Below are positions 9,179 through 16,890 of a stretch of 38,972 bases of DNA, one piece after another. Position 1 is the first letter of the stretch, and every line of letters starts with the position of its first letter. The translations under genes were made by a program, and so were the position numbers. The DNA is taken from the NCBI GenBank assembly GCA_024645245.1, contig JAHEBN010000018.1, positions 1-38,972 of the forward strand. Direction: 5' to 3'. Source of the DNA: Jiulongibacter sp. (GTDB lineage: Bacteria > Bacteroidota > Bacteroidia > Cytophagales > Spirosomataceae). A model generated the notes under the pieces. That model was not told where the DNA came from. It saw only the letters and a list, made by a program, of their open reading frames with translations, and did not search any database.

Positions 9179-10186
9179 ATGATAAATTTTGAAAAGCATA
9201 TCCAAAATCTGTTGTTCGAGTATGATTTTTTTATTGTACCCGGATTTGGAGCTTTCATAGCACGATTTACGCAACCTGCTATTGACGAAGAAAATGGAAA
9301 TTTGATTGAACCCATCAAACATTTCGATTTTAATAGTGCTTTGGATGAAGACGAAGCCAATAAATTCTTGAATCATGTTATGCGTATCGAGAATAAGCCA
9401 CTGGCCGAATCAGAATTACAGTTAAAGGAATTCATCTATAAACTAAAAAAAGAGTTAAAAGAAGGGAAAATTCATGAGATGGCGGGCATCGGGAATTTTT
9501 CTATGAAAAATGATTTACTGATAGGTGATTTAAATGAACAAATGAATTATTTTCATAATGCAGAATTTGATTCGAAAATAAGTACATTTTCGTCTGGTGG
9601 CTTAGAAAAGACAAATGATTTTTTTGAGCCGGATCTAGAAGAAGATATTGAAGAAGAAAACGAAAAAAAATCAAACCTATTAAAGTATATTCTCTATTTT
9701 TTGCCTGTTCTAATTTTGCTAGCGGCTCTATATTACACACTAATATACCTACCGGATAGTAAAAATACTAAAACGGAATTAGCAATAGAAAAAACAGATT
9801 TAGAAAAAGTTGATTCACTTCAAGCCCCAAAAGATATTTTGCAATTAAAGGCAATTGATTCTTTAAGAATAGATTCTGTAATTAAGGATATACCGGCTGA
9901 GAATAAAATAACTTCAGAATTAAAATCTGAGGATGTAAAAATATTGTCAAATAAAATTAATTCTGAAATTTATCGGTTTAATGTGTGGGCAGGACTTTTC
10001 CGACAAAAATCTAATGCAAATAAGGTTACAAATTTATTGAAGGATAATGGGCTAAATGCCAAAATTGAAATTGTTGGTAAAAACAGAAGAGTATATGTGC
10101 CTGTAAAAACAGAAGCAGATGCTCAGGAAATGGTTAAAAAAATTGAACAATTAACGGGAGAAAAAGCCGTTTATTTTGAAAAGTAA
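9179..10186 (+). CDS. HU-CCDC81 and SPOR domain membrane protein
   Basis: The product is 335 residues. Residues 1-60 (FIVPGFGAFIARF) and about 60-115 (KIHEMAGIGNFSM) match the paired HU-like domains of the bacterial HU-CCDC81 type, a divergent branch of the HU/IHF DNA-binding fold. An acidic linker leads to one membrane helix at about 167-190 (YILYFLPVLILLAALYYTLIY). After a charged spacer a SPOR domain fills 263-335 (FNVWAGLFRQKSNANKVTNLL), a fold that binds denuded septal peptidoglycan. The order implies HU domains in the cytosol and SPOR in the periplasm. It may link chromosome or cytosolic partners to the cell wall or septum (inference; DNA binding is not shown). It sits 5 bases before the TonB-like gene. 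Confidence 0.85.
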   Translation: MINFEKHIQNLLFEYDFFIVPGFGAFIARFTQPAIDEENGNLIEPIKHFDFNSALDEDEANKFLNHVMRIENKPLAESELQLKEFIYKLKKELKEGKIHEMAGIGNFSMKNDLLIGDLNEQMNYFHNAEFDSKISTFSSGGLEKTNDFFEPDLEEDIEEENEKKSNLLKYILYFLPVLILLAALYYTLIYLPDSKNTKTELAIEKTDLEKVDSLQAPKDILQLKAIDSLRIDSVIKDIPAENKITSELKSEDVKILSNKINSEIYRFNVWAGLFRQKSNANKVTNLLKDNGLNAKIEIVGKNRRVYVPVKTEADAQEMVKKIEQLTGEKAVYFEK

Positions 10187-10191
10187 ATAAT

Positions 10192-11130
10192 ATGAACTTA
10201 TCAATAAATGAAGAAGATCACAGATTGAAGGCTTTTGGTATCAGTCTGGTATTGTATGCAATTTTTCTTGCAGGTCTTTTTTTCTTTAAAATATTTTATG
10301 AGCCAATGGAAGAGCCATTGGCAATGGGTGTTGATTTGAATTATGGGGTTGATTTAATAGGTTCTGGAGATATTCAAACATTAAATAAAGCAAATGCTTC
10401 TAAAAACAATTATGATGTAAAGCCTGCGGATAAAGCAACCAATCAAAAAACCACGACTAAAAACAATCCTGTTGCTTCGGAGCCCACACCTGTAAAAAGT
10501 ACAAAAAGTAATAATACTCCAAAAGCACCCGCAGTAGTAACTAGTGACGTCGAAAACACACCCGTATTAAATAATAAAAATACAAGTTCTAAAACCACCA
10601 CTAAGCCGACAACTCCTACACCTGTACCTGTAAAAACTGAACCAGCTAAACCTGCCCGATCTGTTGATCAGGGTTCGATTTTTAAAAAAAGTGGGAGCTC
10701 AAGTAACTCAAATGGTACAGTAGGTACAAAAGATGGAATTGGTGGAAATAGTAATGGAAACGGTCCAGCAGGAAGTGTCGGTGATCAAGGTGACCCAAGG
10801 GGTACTTTAGATGGTAAAAGTCTTTATGGAAATCCGGGGGCTGGTGGCACAGGCGGAGCATCAGTTAATATAAGTGGCTGGAATAAAAAGAATTTTACAT
10901 TACCCAAAGATGATTCTGATGAAACTGGAAAAATAGTATTTAAGGTAACAGTAGATGATCGTGGAGATGTTATTTCAATTATCCCGACTCAAACTACTGT
11001 CAGCCCTTCGGTTACTAATTTTTATAAAAATTATATACAAAAAAAACTCGGGTCTTATCTTACTCCTCAAGGTACGCCGCCACCCAGAGCTACAGGTACC
11101 ATAACTATAAATATTACTTCAGGAAATTAA
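10192..11130 (+). CDS. TonB-like energy transducer
   Basis: The product is 312 residues. An N-terminal membrane helix lies near 13-32 (LKAFGISLVLYAIFLAGLFFF). A long Lys/Thr/Pro-rich stretch (PTPVPVKTEPAKPA) and a Gly/Asn-rich stretch follow, and the C-terminal domain from about 228 has the TonB/TolA-like pattern TGKIVFKVTVDDRGDVISI. Such proteins span the periplasm and couple inner-membrane proton flow to outer-membrane transporters. In many Bacteroidota the gene sits after exbB and exbD; here the preceding gene is the HU/SPOR gene and the gap is 5 bases, so the motor genes must be elsewhere or the protein works differently. The usual YP of TonB box contacts is not obvious, so the partner is uncertain. 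Confidence 0.82.
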   Translation: MNLSINEEDHRLKAFGISLVLYAIFLAGLFFFKIFYEPMEEPLAMGVDLNYGVDLIGSGDIQTLNKANASKNNYDVKPADKATNQKTTTKNNPVASEPTPVKSTKSNNTPKAPAVVTSDVENTPVLNNKNTSSKTTTKPTTPTPVPVKTEPAKPARSVDQGSIFKKSGSSSNSNGTVGTKDGIGGNSNGNGPAGSVGDQGDPRGTLDGKSLYGNPGAGGTGGASVNISGWNKKNFTLPKDDSDETGKIVFKVTVDDRGDVISIIPTQTTVSPSVTNFYKNYIQKKLGSYLTPQGTPPPRATGTITINITSGN

Positions 11131-11158
11131 CTAGTTTTACGGTTTGAATTGAATCATC

Positions 11159-12454
11159 ATGAATTATCAGCAAACCGTTGATTACCTATATTCGATTCTT
11201 CCTGCATTTCAAAAATCAGGTAAGAAAGCACTCAGGTATAATTTTGAGAATATTGTTGCACTCTGCCAGGAATTAGAAAATCCTCAGAATAGTTTCAAAT
11301 GTATACATATTGCGGGCACAAATGGAAAAGGGAGTTCTTCCCATATGCTGGCATCTGTACTGCAAGAAGCCGGCTATAAAACTGGGTTATACACTTCTCC
11401 ACACCTAAAAGATTTCAGGGAAAGGTTCCGTATTAATGGAAAAATGATTCCCAAAAATTATGTAACAAATTTCGTAAAAAAACTTAAGCCTATTATCAAG
11501 CAGGTTCAACCCAGTTTTTTTGAAGTTTCGGTTGCAATTGCATTTAAGTATTTTGCAGATAGTGAGGTAGATATTGCCGTAATAGAAGTAGGTCTTGGGG
11601 GGAGGCTGGATTCCACAAATATTATTATACCTATTTTATCACTTATCACGAATATAGGATTTGATCATAAAGAAATATTGGGCGATACTTTAGAAAAAAT
11701 AGCATATGAGAAGGCTGGTATAATTAAACCAAATATTCCGGTAGTAATATCTGAATCCATTCCTGAAACTCATTCGGTTTTTAAAAATATTGCAAAAGAA
11801 CGAAATGCTCTTTTATTTTTTGCAGAAGACTCATTTCAAGTTATTGGAAGTATAAACAATAAAAAAACAACTAGTTATTTAGTTAATAATTTTAAAACCC
11901 AGGAAATTAGAGAAATCAAATTAGACCTAAACGGGAAATATCAAAGTAAAAACTTAATAGGTGTTTTAAAGTGTATAGATACTTTAAATTATAACAACAA
12001 TTTTAATATCAGTACTGCAGCAATCAAGAATGGACTAAAGAATGTGGTACACAATACTGGTTTAAAAGGTAGATGGCAAGTTTTGAGTTATGAGCCCTTA
12101 ACTGTTTGTGATACTGGACATAATGAACACGCATTTAAATACTTATCAGAAAAAATAATGCAGTTCAAATCTGGAAAAGTTCATCTTATATTAGGTTTTG
12201 TTAAGGATAAGGATGTTGCCTCTTTTATAAAATCTATTAATTCTGAAATAAATATAGTTTTTTGCATTATCAACACGGTACGTGGGATGAGTATAGATGA
12301 TTACCGTAGCTTAGCTAATATAATTGGCCGTAATGTTAATATTTATAGCAATGTAAATCATGCTATTTCGGAAATTCAGGTAAGTGCGGAACCTCAAGAT
12401 TTTATTTTTGTTGGTGGAAGTACTTATTTAGTTGCTGAAATAAATAATCTTTAA
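11159..12454 (+). CDS. folC: Bifunctional folylpolyglutamate/dihydrofolate synthase
   Basis: The product is 431 residues, the usual length of FolC. The Mur-ligase ATP loop appears as IAGTNGKGSSSHML near residues 50-63, followed by GLYTSPHL and the VGLGGRLDSTN motif that contacts the Mg-ATP and substrate. NIGFDHKEILGDTLEKIAYEKAGIIK is the family signature. The C-terminal domain holds DTGHNEHA and the end FVGGSTYLVAE. It adds glutamate to dihydropteroate and to folates in the cytosol. It follows the TonB-like gene by 28 bases and precedes trmB by 2 bases, so it is probably in the same transcript. Confidence 0.95.
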   Translation: MNYQQTVDYLYSILPAFQKSGKKALRYNFENIVALCQELENPQNSFKCIHIAGTNGKGSSSHMLASVLQEAGYKTGLYTSPHLKDFRERFRINGKMIPKNYVTNFVKKLKPIIKQVQPSFFEVSVAIAFKYFADSEVDIAVIEVGLGGRLDSTNIIIPILSLITNIGFDHKEILGDTLEKIAYEKAGIIKPNIPVVISESIPETHSVFKNIAKERNALLFFAEDSFQVIGSINNKKTTSYLVNNFKTQEIREIKLDLNGKYQSKNLIGVLKCIDTLNYNNNFNISTAAIKNGLKNVVHNTGLKGRWQVLSYEPLTVCDTGHNEHAFKYLSEKIMQFKSGKVHLILGFVKDKDVASFIKSINSEINIVFCIINTVRGMSIDDYRSLANIIGRNVNIYSNVNHAISEIQVSAEPQDFIFVGGSTYLVAEINNL

Positions 12455-12456
12455 AA

Positions 12457-13131
12457 ATGTCGCGAAAAAAATTACCCCGATTCGAACACAACCAAACCGC
12501 CTGGAATGTAATTGAAAGGGGCAAGCCATTGTATACCAATATAAAAGGAAAATGGAATATCTTTTTTAAGAACGAGAATCCGATAGTACTTGAGCTTGCC
12601 TGCGGTAAAGGAGAATATACAGTAGGACTTGCTAAAACAAACAGTAATAAAAACTATATTGGAATTGATATAAAAGGGGATAGAATTGCACGTGGAAGTA
12701 AAAAAGCTTTGGATTCGGGCCTTTTGAATGCGGCATTTCTAAGGACAGGAATTCAGTACATGGATGAATTCTTCTTTGAAAATGATGTCGACGAAATTTG
12801 GCTTATTCATCCTGATCCTCAGCCCAGAGATAAAGAAGAAAAACGTAGATTAACAAATCCCCAATTTATTAATCAATATAAAAAATATTTAAAAAAGAGT
12901 GGTTTATTCATGCTGAAAACAGATAGTCCATTTTTATATGAGTACAGCCTTGCAATTCTTAAAAATGATCCGGATTTTGAAATTCTGGCACATACCTCAG
13001 ATTTATATCACTCACCATTGCTTAATGAGCATTTGGATATTAATACGCATTATGAAGAGATATGGGTTGAAAAAGGTTTTACAATTAATTACATTAAAGC
13101 ACGATTGATAAAAAAAGAAAATCCTTCCTGA
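12457..13131 (+). CDS. trmB: tRNA (guanine-N7-)-methyltransferase
   Basis: The product is 224 residues. It has a Rossmann S-adenosylmethionine site (VLELACGKGEYTVGLA), the acidic end of strand two (YIGIDIKGDRI) and the TrmB motif HPDPQPRDKEEKRRLTNPQF, in which the usual HPDPWPKxxHxKRR is varied. KTDSPFLYEY and the final HYEEIW are also TrmB-like. It methylates G46 in the variable loop of tRNAs. The stop codon lies inside a strong terminator hairpin shared with convergent gapA. It closes the plus-strand unit that starts at 4499. Confidence 0.95.
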   Translation: MSRKKLPRFEHNQTAWNVIERGKPLYTNIKGKWNIFFKNENPIVLELACGKGEYTVGLAKTNSNKNYIGIDIKGDRIARGSKKALDSGLLNAAFLRTGIQYMDEFFFENDVDEIWLIHPDPQPRDKEEKRRLTNPQFINQYKKYLKKSGLFMLKTDSPFLYEYSLAILKNDPDFEILAHTSDLYHSPLLNEHLDINTHYEEIWVEKGFTINYIKARLIKKENPS

Positions 13132-13148
13132 ATTCAGAAAGGATTTTC
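13117..13148. terminator. Bidirectional terminator between trmB and gapA
   Basis: GAAAATCCTT (13117-13126) pairs perfectly with AAGGATTTTC (13139-13148), and the interior CTGAATTCAG (13128-13137) is itself a palindrome, giving a long stem with a C/A mismatch. A-rich and T-rich flanks give tails on both strands. The trmB stop codon lies inside the stem. Confidence 0.85.
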
Positions 13149-13172
13149 TAAAAAATACTTTTGTAATTTAAA

Positions 13173-14183
13173 TCAACCTATCAAGCCAGCAAAATGTTTA
13201 ACAGTTCGTACCAATTGAGAAACATAAGACATTTCGTTATCATACCAGCTTACTGTTCTTACTAACTGCGTTTCGCCTACGTTCATCACTTTGGTTTGTG
13301 TACCATCAAACAATGATCCATAACTGATTCCGATAATATCGCTTGATACTATTTCATCTTCCGTGTAACCAAAACTTTCATTTGATGCTGCTTTCATTGC
13401 AGAATTAATTTCATCAACCGTAACTTTTTTACCTAACAATACCGTCAATTCAGTTAGTGAACCGGTAAGGGTAGGCACTCGTTGGGCTGAGCCATCTAAT
13501 TTTCCTTTAAGAGAAGGCAAAACTAAGCCAATTGCTTTGGCTGCACCTGTCGTGTTAGGAACAATATTTTGAGCCGCTGCACGAGCTCTTCTTAAATCTC
13601 CTTTTGGATGAGGAGAATCTTGGGTATTTTGATCATTGGTATAAGCATGAACGGTTGTCATTAAACCATTCACGATGCCGTAATTTTCTTCCAAAACCTG
13701 AGCCATTGGTGCCAAACAGTTTGTGGTACATGAGGCACAGCTAATTATCGTTTCGCTACCATCTAAAATGCTATGGTTGACATTGAAAACAATAGTTTTT
13801 AAATCACCGGTGGCTGGGGCCGAAATAACAACTCGTTTTGCTCCTGCAGTTAAATGTGCCGCGGCTTTATCTTTATCTGCAAAAAAACCAGTGCATTCCA
13901 ATACTACGTCAACATCGTGCTGACCCCATGGAATTTGCGATGGATCTCTTTGAGCGTAAATGTTTATTACGTCACCATTTACAATTATACTGTTTTCTGT
14001 AGATTTTACATCTTCTTCAAATCTTCCTTGTGCTGTATCATATTTTAATAAATGAGCCAGTACACTAGGACTGGTAAGATCGTTGATGGCAACCACGTCT
14101 ATTCCTTCCATATTGTATATCTGACGATAAACCAAACGACCGATACGTCCAAATCCATTGATAGCAACTTTAATGTCCTTCAT
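13173..14183 (-). CDS. gapA: Glyceraldehyde-3-phosphate dehydrogenase, type I
   Basis: The start at 14183 gives [20 protein letters not shown] and 336 residues, the usual length. A frame open to 14279 would add 32 residues without similarity and would include the promoter, so it is not used. The NAD site is GFGRIGR with Asp35 at the end of strand two. The active site is [12 protein letters not shown] with Cys152, and WYDNEMSY is near the end. It oxidises glyceraldehyde 3-phosphate with NAD and phosphate in glycolysis, and runs the reverse way in gluconeogenesis. It has its own promoter and a terminator shared with trmB, so it is probably transcribed alone. Confidence 0.97.
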   Translation of the reverse strand: MKDIKVAINGFGRIGRLVYRQIYNMEGIDVVAINDLTSPSVLAHLLKYDTAQGRFEEDVKSTENSIIVNGDVINIYAQRDPSQIPWGQHDVDVVLECTGFFADKDKAAAHLTAGAKRVVISAPATGDLKTIVFNVNHSILDGSETIISCASCTTNCLAPMAQVLEENYGIVNGLMTTVHAYTNDQNTQDSPHPKGDLRRARAAAQNIVPNTTGAAKAIGLVLPSLKGKLDGSAQRVPTLTGSLTELTVLLGKKVTVDEINSAMKAASNESFGYTEDEIVSSDIIGISYGSLFDGTQTKVMNVGETQLVRTVSWYDNEMSYVSQLVRTVKHFAGLIG

Positions 14184-14211
14184 TTTAGAGATTTTTGTTT
14201 TTTGTTCAGCA

Positions 14212-14240
14212 CAAAAATAACACATTCTTTTTAAAGCAAA
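14212..14240 (-). promoter_or_regulatory. Promoter of gapA
   Basis: The minus strand reads TTTG (14240-14237), 17 bases, then TATTTTTG (14219-14212), matching the Bacteroidota -33 and -7 elements. Transcription would start near 14206, about 23 bases before the ATG at 14183. Confidence 0.7.
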
Positions 14241-14354
14241 AATCTTACTCTTTTTTACTTTAAATATCCAATTTTTCATTCTTTTTATGCCATTTAGTGC
14301 GATATATTAATTTATTTTAGGTGCCTTAATGGTCTAAATAACATTGCCATTTAG

Positions 14355-14379
14355 ATTAGCAATGTAAATTATTGCTAAT
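14355..14379. repeat. Perfect 9-bp inverted repeat, possible operator
   Basis: ATTAGCAAT (14355-14363) and ATTGCTAAT (14371-14379) form a perfect inverted repeat with a 7-base spacer. It lies in the 411-base gap between the divergent gapA and dapD genes. A TAGATTTG element at 14405-14412 on the plus strand is close by. No T-run follows directly, so a protein-binding operator is more likely than a terminator. The rest of the gap holds AT-rich sequence, a GGTATGCC repeat (14396 and 14436) and the two promoters listed. Confidence 0.45.
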
Positions 14380-14515
14380 ACTGGTCTTTTTGGATGGTAT
14401 GCCTTAGATTTGTATTACTTATTCGTCCTTTATAGGGGTATGCCAAATAAAATTTGGTGTGTAATAGTGCAATTTTAAACTGAAGGGGGGAGGCTTAGTT
14501 TTGGAATCATATATG

Positions 14516-14544
14516 TTTGATTTTTAGTTAATTAGATAACTTTA
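14516..14544 (+). promoter_or_regulatory. Candidate promoter of dapD
   Basis: TTTG (14516-14519) is followed after 17 bases by TAACTTTA (14537-14544), one base off the TAnnTTTG consensus. It would start transcription near 14551, about 44 bases before the dapD ATG. A second -7-like element, TAGATTTG at 14405, is further upstream. Confidence 0.4.
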
Positions 14545-14594
14545 TATGAAGTTTTTGTCAAGAAAATAATTCTATAAAATAACATAATATATAT

Positions 14595-15404
14595 ATGCAA
14601 AGTTTGATTTTGGCAGCCTGGGAAGATAGGGCACTTTTAAAAAACAAAGAAACAATTGAGGCGATCGAAACAGTAATTAATTTAGTCGATAAAGGCGAGT
14701 TAAGGGTTGCAGAACCAATTTCTAATGGAGATTGGCAAACAAACGAGTGGGTTAAGAAAGCAATTATTTTATATTTCCCATTAAGAAATATGGAAGTTTT
14801 GGAATCTGGCATATTCGAATATCATGATAAAATGAAGCTTAAAGGCAATTATGAGCAACTTGGTGTACGCGTAGTACCACCTGCAGTTGCCCGTTATGGC
14901 AGCTTTTTAGCCAAAGGAACGATTTTAATGCCCAGTTATGTAAATATTGGTGCTTATGTAGATGAAGGTACTATGATCGATACTTGGGCCACTGTTGGTA
15001 GTTGTGCTCAAATTGGTAAAAATGTTCATTTATCAGGAGGAGTTGGTATTGGTGGAGTGCTTGAGCCGCCACAAGCTTCACCTGTTATTATTGAAGATGG
15101 AGCTTTTATAGGTTCGAGATGTATTGTTGTTGAGGGTGCACATATTGGTAAAAGGGCTGTTCTAGGTGCAGGTGTAACCATCACAGGCAGTTCAAAAATA
15201 ATAGATGTTACGGGAGAAGAACCGGTAGTTTATAATGGATTTGTACCTGAAAATTCTGTTGTAATCCCTGGAACGCTTCCTAAAAAATTCCCTGCTGGTG
15301 AATATCAGGTACCTTGTGCATTAATAATAGGGAAAAGGAAAGCAAGTACCGATCTTAAGACATCACTAAATGAAGCTTTGAGAGAAAACAATGTGACTGT
15401 TTAA
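14595..15404 (+). CDS. dapD: 2,3,4,5-tetrahydropyridine-2,6-dicarboxylate N-succinyltransferase
   Basis: The product is 269 residues, close to the DapD standard. The N-terminal part (MQSLILAAWEDRALL) matches the helical domain, and from about residue 95 it has left-handed beta-helix hexapeptide repeats (MPSYVNIGAYVDEGTMIDTW, then GVGIGGVLEPPQASPVIIED). The end, CALIIGKRKASTDLKTSLN, is typical. It transfers succinyl from succinyl-CoA to tetrahydrodipicolinate on the succinylase route to lysine and meso-diaminopimelate in the cytosol. It stands alone between a divergent gapA and a long gene-free region. Confidence 0.96.
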   Translation: MQSLILAAWEDRALLKNKETIEAIETVINLVDKGELRVAEPISNGDWQTNEWVKKAIILYFPLRNMEVLESGIFEYHDKMKLKGNYEQLGVRVVPPAVARYGSFLAKGTILMPSYVNIGAYVDEGTMIDTWATVGSCAQIGKNVHLSGGVGIGGVLEPPQASPVIIEDGAFIGSRCIVVEGAHIGKRAVLGAGVTITGSSKIIDVTGEEPVVYNGFVPENSVVIPGTLPKKFPAGEYQVPCALIIGKRKASTDLKTSLNEALRENNVTV

Positions 15405-15635
15405 AAACAAAAAATAAGTAAGATTTGGGTAACTCTTATATTTATGAGCTATGCCCATTTTTTTTATCTTAGTTTAAGTATTTAAAAGCAAAAACTAATC
15501 CAGCTAAGTATTCAATCCATCTATTTAACTTGTTTTTCATTAAATACAGAAAAAAAACAACCTTAAGAATTTAATATCACCACATTTCATGCACCACATT
15601 GTAATAATAAGGTATTAAACAGTCGGAGGGCTAAT

Positions 15636-15825
15636 AAAAAAGACTGCCCAAATGTTTTTCATTTCAGGCAGCCTTTTAATCCAGATGGATTGTTTATATG
15701 GAAGCACGATTTCGCCGGAACCCTTATTTCTAAAGATTTCACTCAGTTTTGTGTAATATATTAACCTACATTTAAACCAATTGTACAAATAATTTTTCTT
15801 GTATTTAATTCTTTAAGTAATAATT
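15636..15825 (-). ncRNA. Candidate small RNA (about 190 nt)
   Basis: In the 660-base gap between dapD and the XRE gene the minus strand carries a promoter with a good Bacteroidota match (15832-15862) and, about 190 bases downstream, a strong rho-independent terminator with six Ts (15677-15636). No open frame of note lies between. The transcript would run toward the 3' end of dapD but stop before it. Its 3' half is richer in G and C than the flanks (GGGTTCCGGCG at 15723-15713) and could fold; the 5' part is AT-rich. It could be 6S-like, but I cannot recognise a known family, and the 5' end is inferred from promoter spacing only. Confidence 0.42.
15638..15677 (-). terminator. Rho-independent terminator, stronger on the minus strand
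   Basis: On the minus strand AAAAG-G-CTGCC pairs with GGCAG-T-CTTTT around an 18-base loop (one G/T pair inside the stem) and the stem runs into six Ts. On the plus strand the tail is only TTTT, so it may also end dapD transcripts weakly. Confidence 0.75.
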
Positions 15826-15831
15826 ACATTT

Positions 15832-15862
15832 CAAATCTAGTATATAATATTTCATTTACAAA
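15832..15862 (-). promoter_or_regulatory. Promoter of the candidate small RNA
   Basis: The minus strand reads TTTG (15862-15859), 19 bases, then TAGATTTG (15839-15832). This is a full match to both Bacteroidota elements at the preferred spacing, and it points away from any nearby minus-strand gene, toward the small RNA candidate. Confidence 0.6.
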
Positions 15863-15955
15863 AGTAAAATATATTTTTTTTTTAAAGCAATTTTTCTTTA
15901 AAGTTTTATTTAACTAACTAATTTACAATACTTTACAAATGTTGATTCTATAATT

Positions 15956-15963
15956 TACTTTTG
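15956..15963 (+). promoter_or_regulatory. Promoter -7 element of the XRE regulator gene
   Basis: TACTTTTG matches TAnnTTTG; a TTTA at 15932-15935 lies 20 bases upstream as a weak -33 element. It would start transcription near 15970 and leave a leader of about 95 bases before the ATG at 16067. Confidence 0.5.
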
Positions 15964-16066
15964 TATATTAATAGAGTAGATTTATTAATTTCATGGTTAA
16001 CATTTATATATCTTTAGTAGTGTTTTGTGATTATTTTTATTTATGTTTGTGAATAAATTTGTTACA

Positions 16067-16495
16067 ATGGCTGAAGAAACCAAGTTTGCACTAAACAAAA
16101 AGATAAATGAAATTCGTAAGCGTTTAAACCTGAGTAGTTCACAATTTGCCGACTATATCAACGTGACCAGGCCTATACTCAGTCATATAATTAATGATAG
16201 AAATAAACCAGGGTGGGATGTGATCCAAAAAATTTGTAATGCCTTTCCGGAATTAGGCTTAGATTGGACAAATATTGATTTACCACTAGATAACGAATTG
16301 CTAATACGAATAGCTAATAGAATTAGCTTGGAAACACATCAAAAACAATTAGCTAATTTAAACCTTCCATTAGAAAATTTAGATAATTCAGAAACTCAAA
16401 TGGCATTTAAATTTATGGAAATACCTGGCAAAAAAATAGCAAGGATTTTAGTACTTTACAGCGATAATACATTTAGGGAATATAACCCAGTATGA
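16067..16495 (+). CDS. XRE-family HTH transcriptional regulator
   Basis: Starting at the ATG at 16067 (MAEETKFALNKKI) the product is 142 residues; a frame from 16043 would add eight. A helix-turn-helix of the Cro/C1 type occupies about residues 8-60 (IRKRLNLSSSQFADYINVTR, then ILSHIINDRNKPGWDVI). A variable middle follows, and the end KKIARILVLYSDNTFREYNP is a beta-rich tail that I recall from many Bacteroidota XRE proteins. It probably controls its own transcription and perhaps the small membrane protein gene, whose ATG lies one base after its stop. Its ligand and targets are unknown. It follows a 5' region with a single convincing promoter element. Confidence 0.85.
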   Translation: MAEETKFALNKKINEIRKRLNLSSSQFADYINVTRPILSHIINDRNKPGWDVIQKICNAFPELGLDWTNIDLPLDNELLIRIANRISLETHQKQLANLNLPLENLDNSETQMAFKFMEIPGKKIARILVLYSDNTFREYNPV

Positions 16496-16496
16496 A

Positions 16497-16676
16497 ATGA
16501 ATTCAAGAAGGTTAGCATTTTTATATCTTCCTGGCATTGCCCTAATTCTTAGTTTAATATCATTAACTATCTATATAGTTAATGATGTTCAGATTCCTGC
16601 GAGTATTTATTTCTTAATACCCATAATGATTACACTTTTGTATTTTGGGTTTAAATGGAAAGTTTGGAAGGACTAA
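16497..16676 (+). CDS. Small two-helix membrane protein (59 aa)
   Basis: The frame encodes 59 residues starting MNSRRLAFLYLPGIALI. Two hydrophobic segments are at about residues 7-29 and 36-52, separated by NDVQIPAS, and the end is basic (KWKVWKD), so both ends are probably cytosolic. The ATG comes one base after the stop of the XRE gene, which suggests translational coupling. I recognise no family. Its coupling to a regulator is the main argument that it is real; hydrophobic spurious frames of this length do occur in AT-rich DNA. Confidence 0.62.
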   Translation: MNSRRLAFLYLPGIALILSLISLTIYIVNDVQIPASIYFLIPIMITLLYFGFKWKVWKD

Positions 16677-16848
16677 GTTACTTTATAAATTGATTGAAAT
16701 AGTTCTAATCTCAATTTTGTAATTGTTCATTAAAAGTTTTCGCGGTTAAACACTCCTGGTATTATAAAAATATCATGTTTTCAGTATTTTCAGAAATCAT
16801 TAATAATTGTTTTATAATTTATATTATGTTAAATAAATATATCAATAT

Positions 16849-16871
16849 AAAACCGGCCAATTACCGGTTTT
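16849..16871. terminator. Terminator after the TPR gene
   Basis: AAAACCGG (16849-16856) pairs with CCGGTTTT (16864-16871) around a 7-base loop. It lies 20 bases past the stop of the minus-strand TPR gene at 16891 and could also stop plus-strand transcripts from the XRE/small-protein pair. The 172 bases between 16677 and 16848 hold nothing I can identify. Confidence 0.8.
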
Positions 16872-16890
16872 ATATATTTTAATAGAAAAT

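Noticed and set aside
9122-9376. Two overlapping minus-strand frames at the start of the HU-SPOR gene
   Set aside because: They overlap a clear HU-domain coding sequence and each other in different frames, without start signals or similarity.
13173-14279. Longer gapA reading with 32 extra N-terminal residues
   Set aside because: The extension has no family similarity and would contain the promoter TATTTTTG at 14219-14212; the ATG at 14183 gives the standard GAPDH start.
15711-15721. An 11-base match (TTCGCCGGAAC) between the candidate small RNA and rnpB (23101-23111)
   Set aside because: Repeats of 11 bases are expected by chance many times in 39 kb, and the surrounding sequences do not match, so it is not evidence of a second RNase P fragment.
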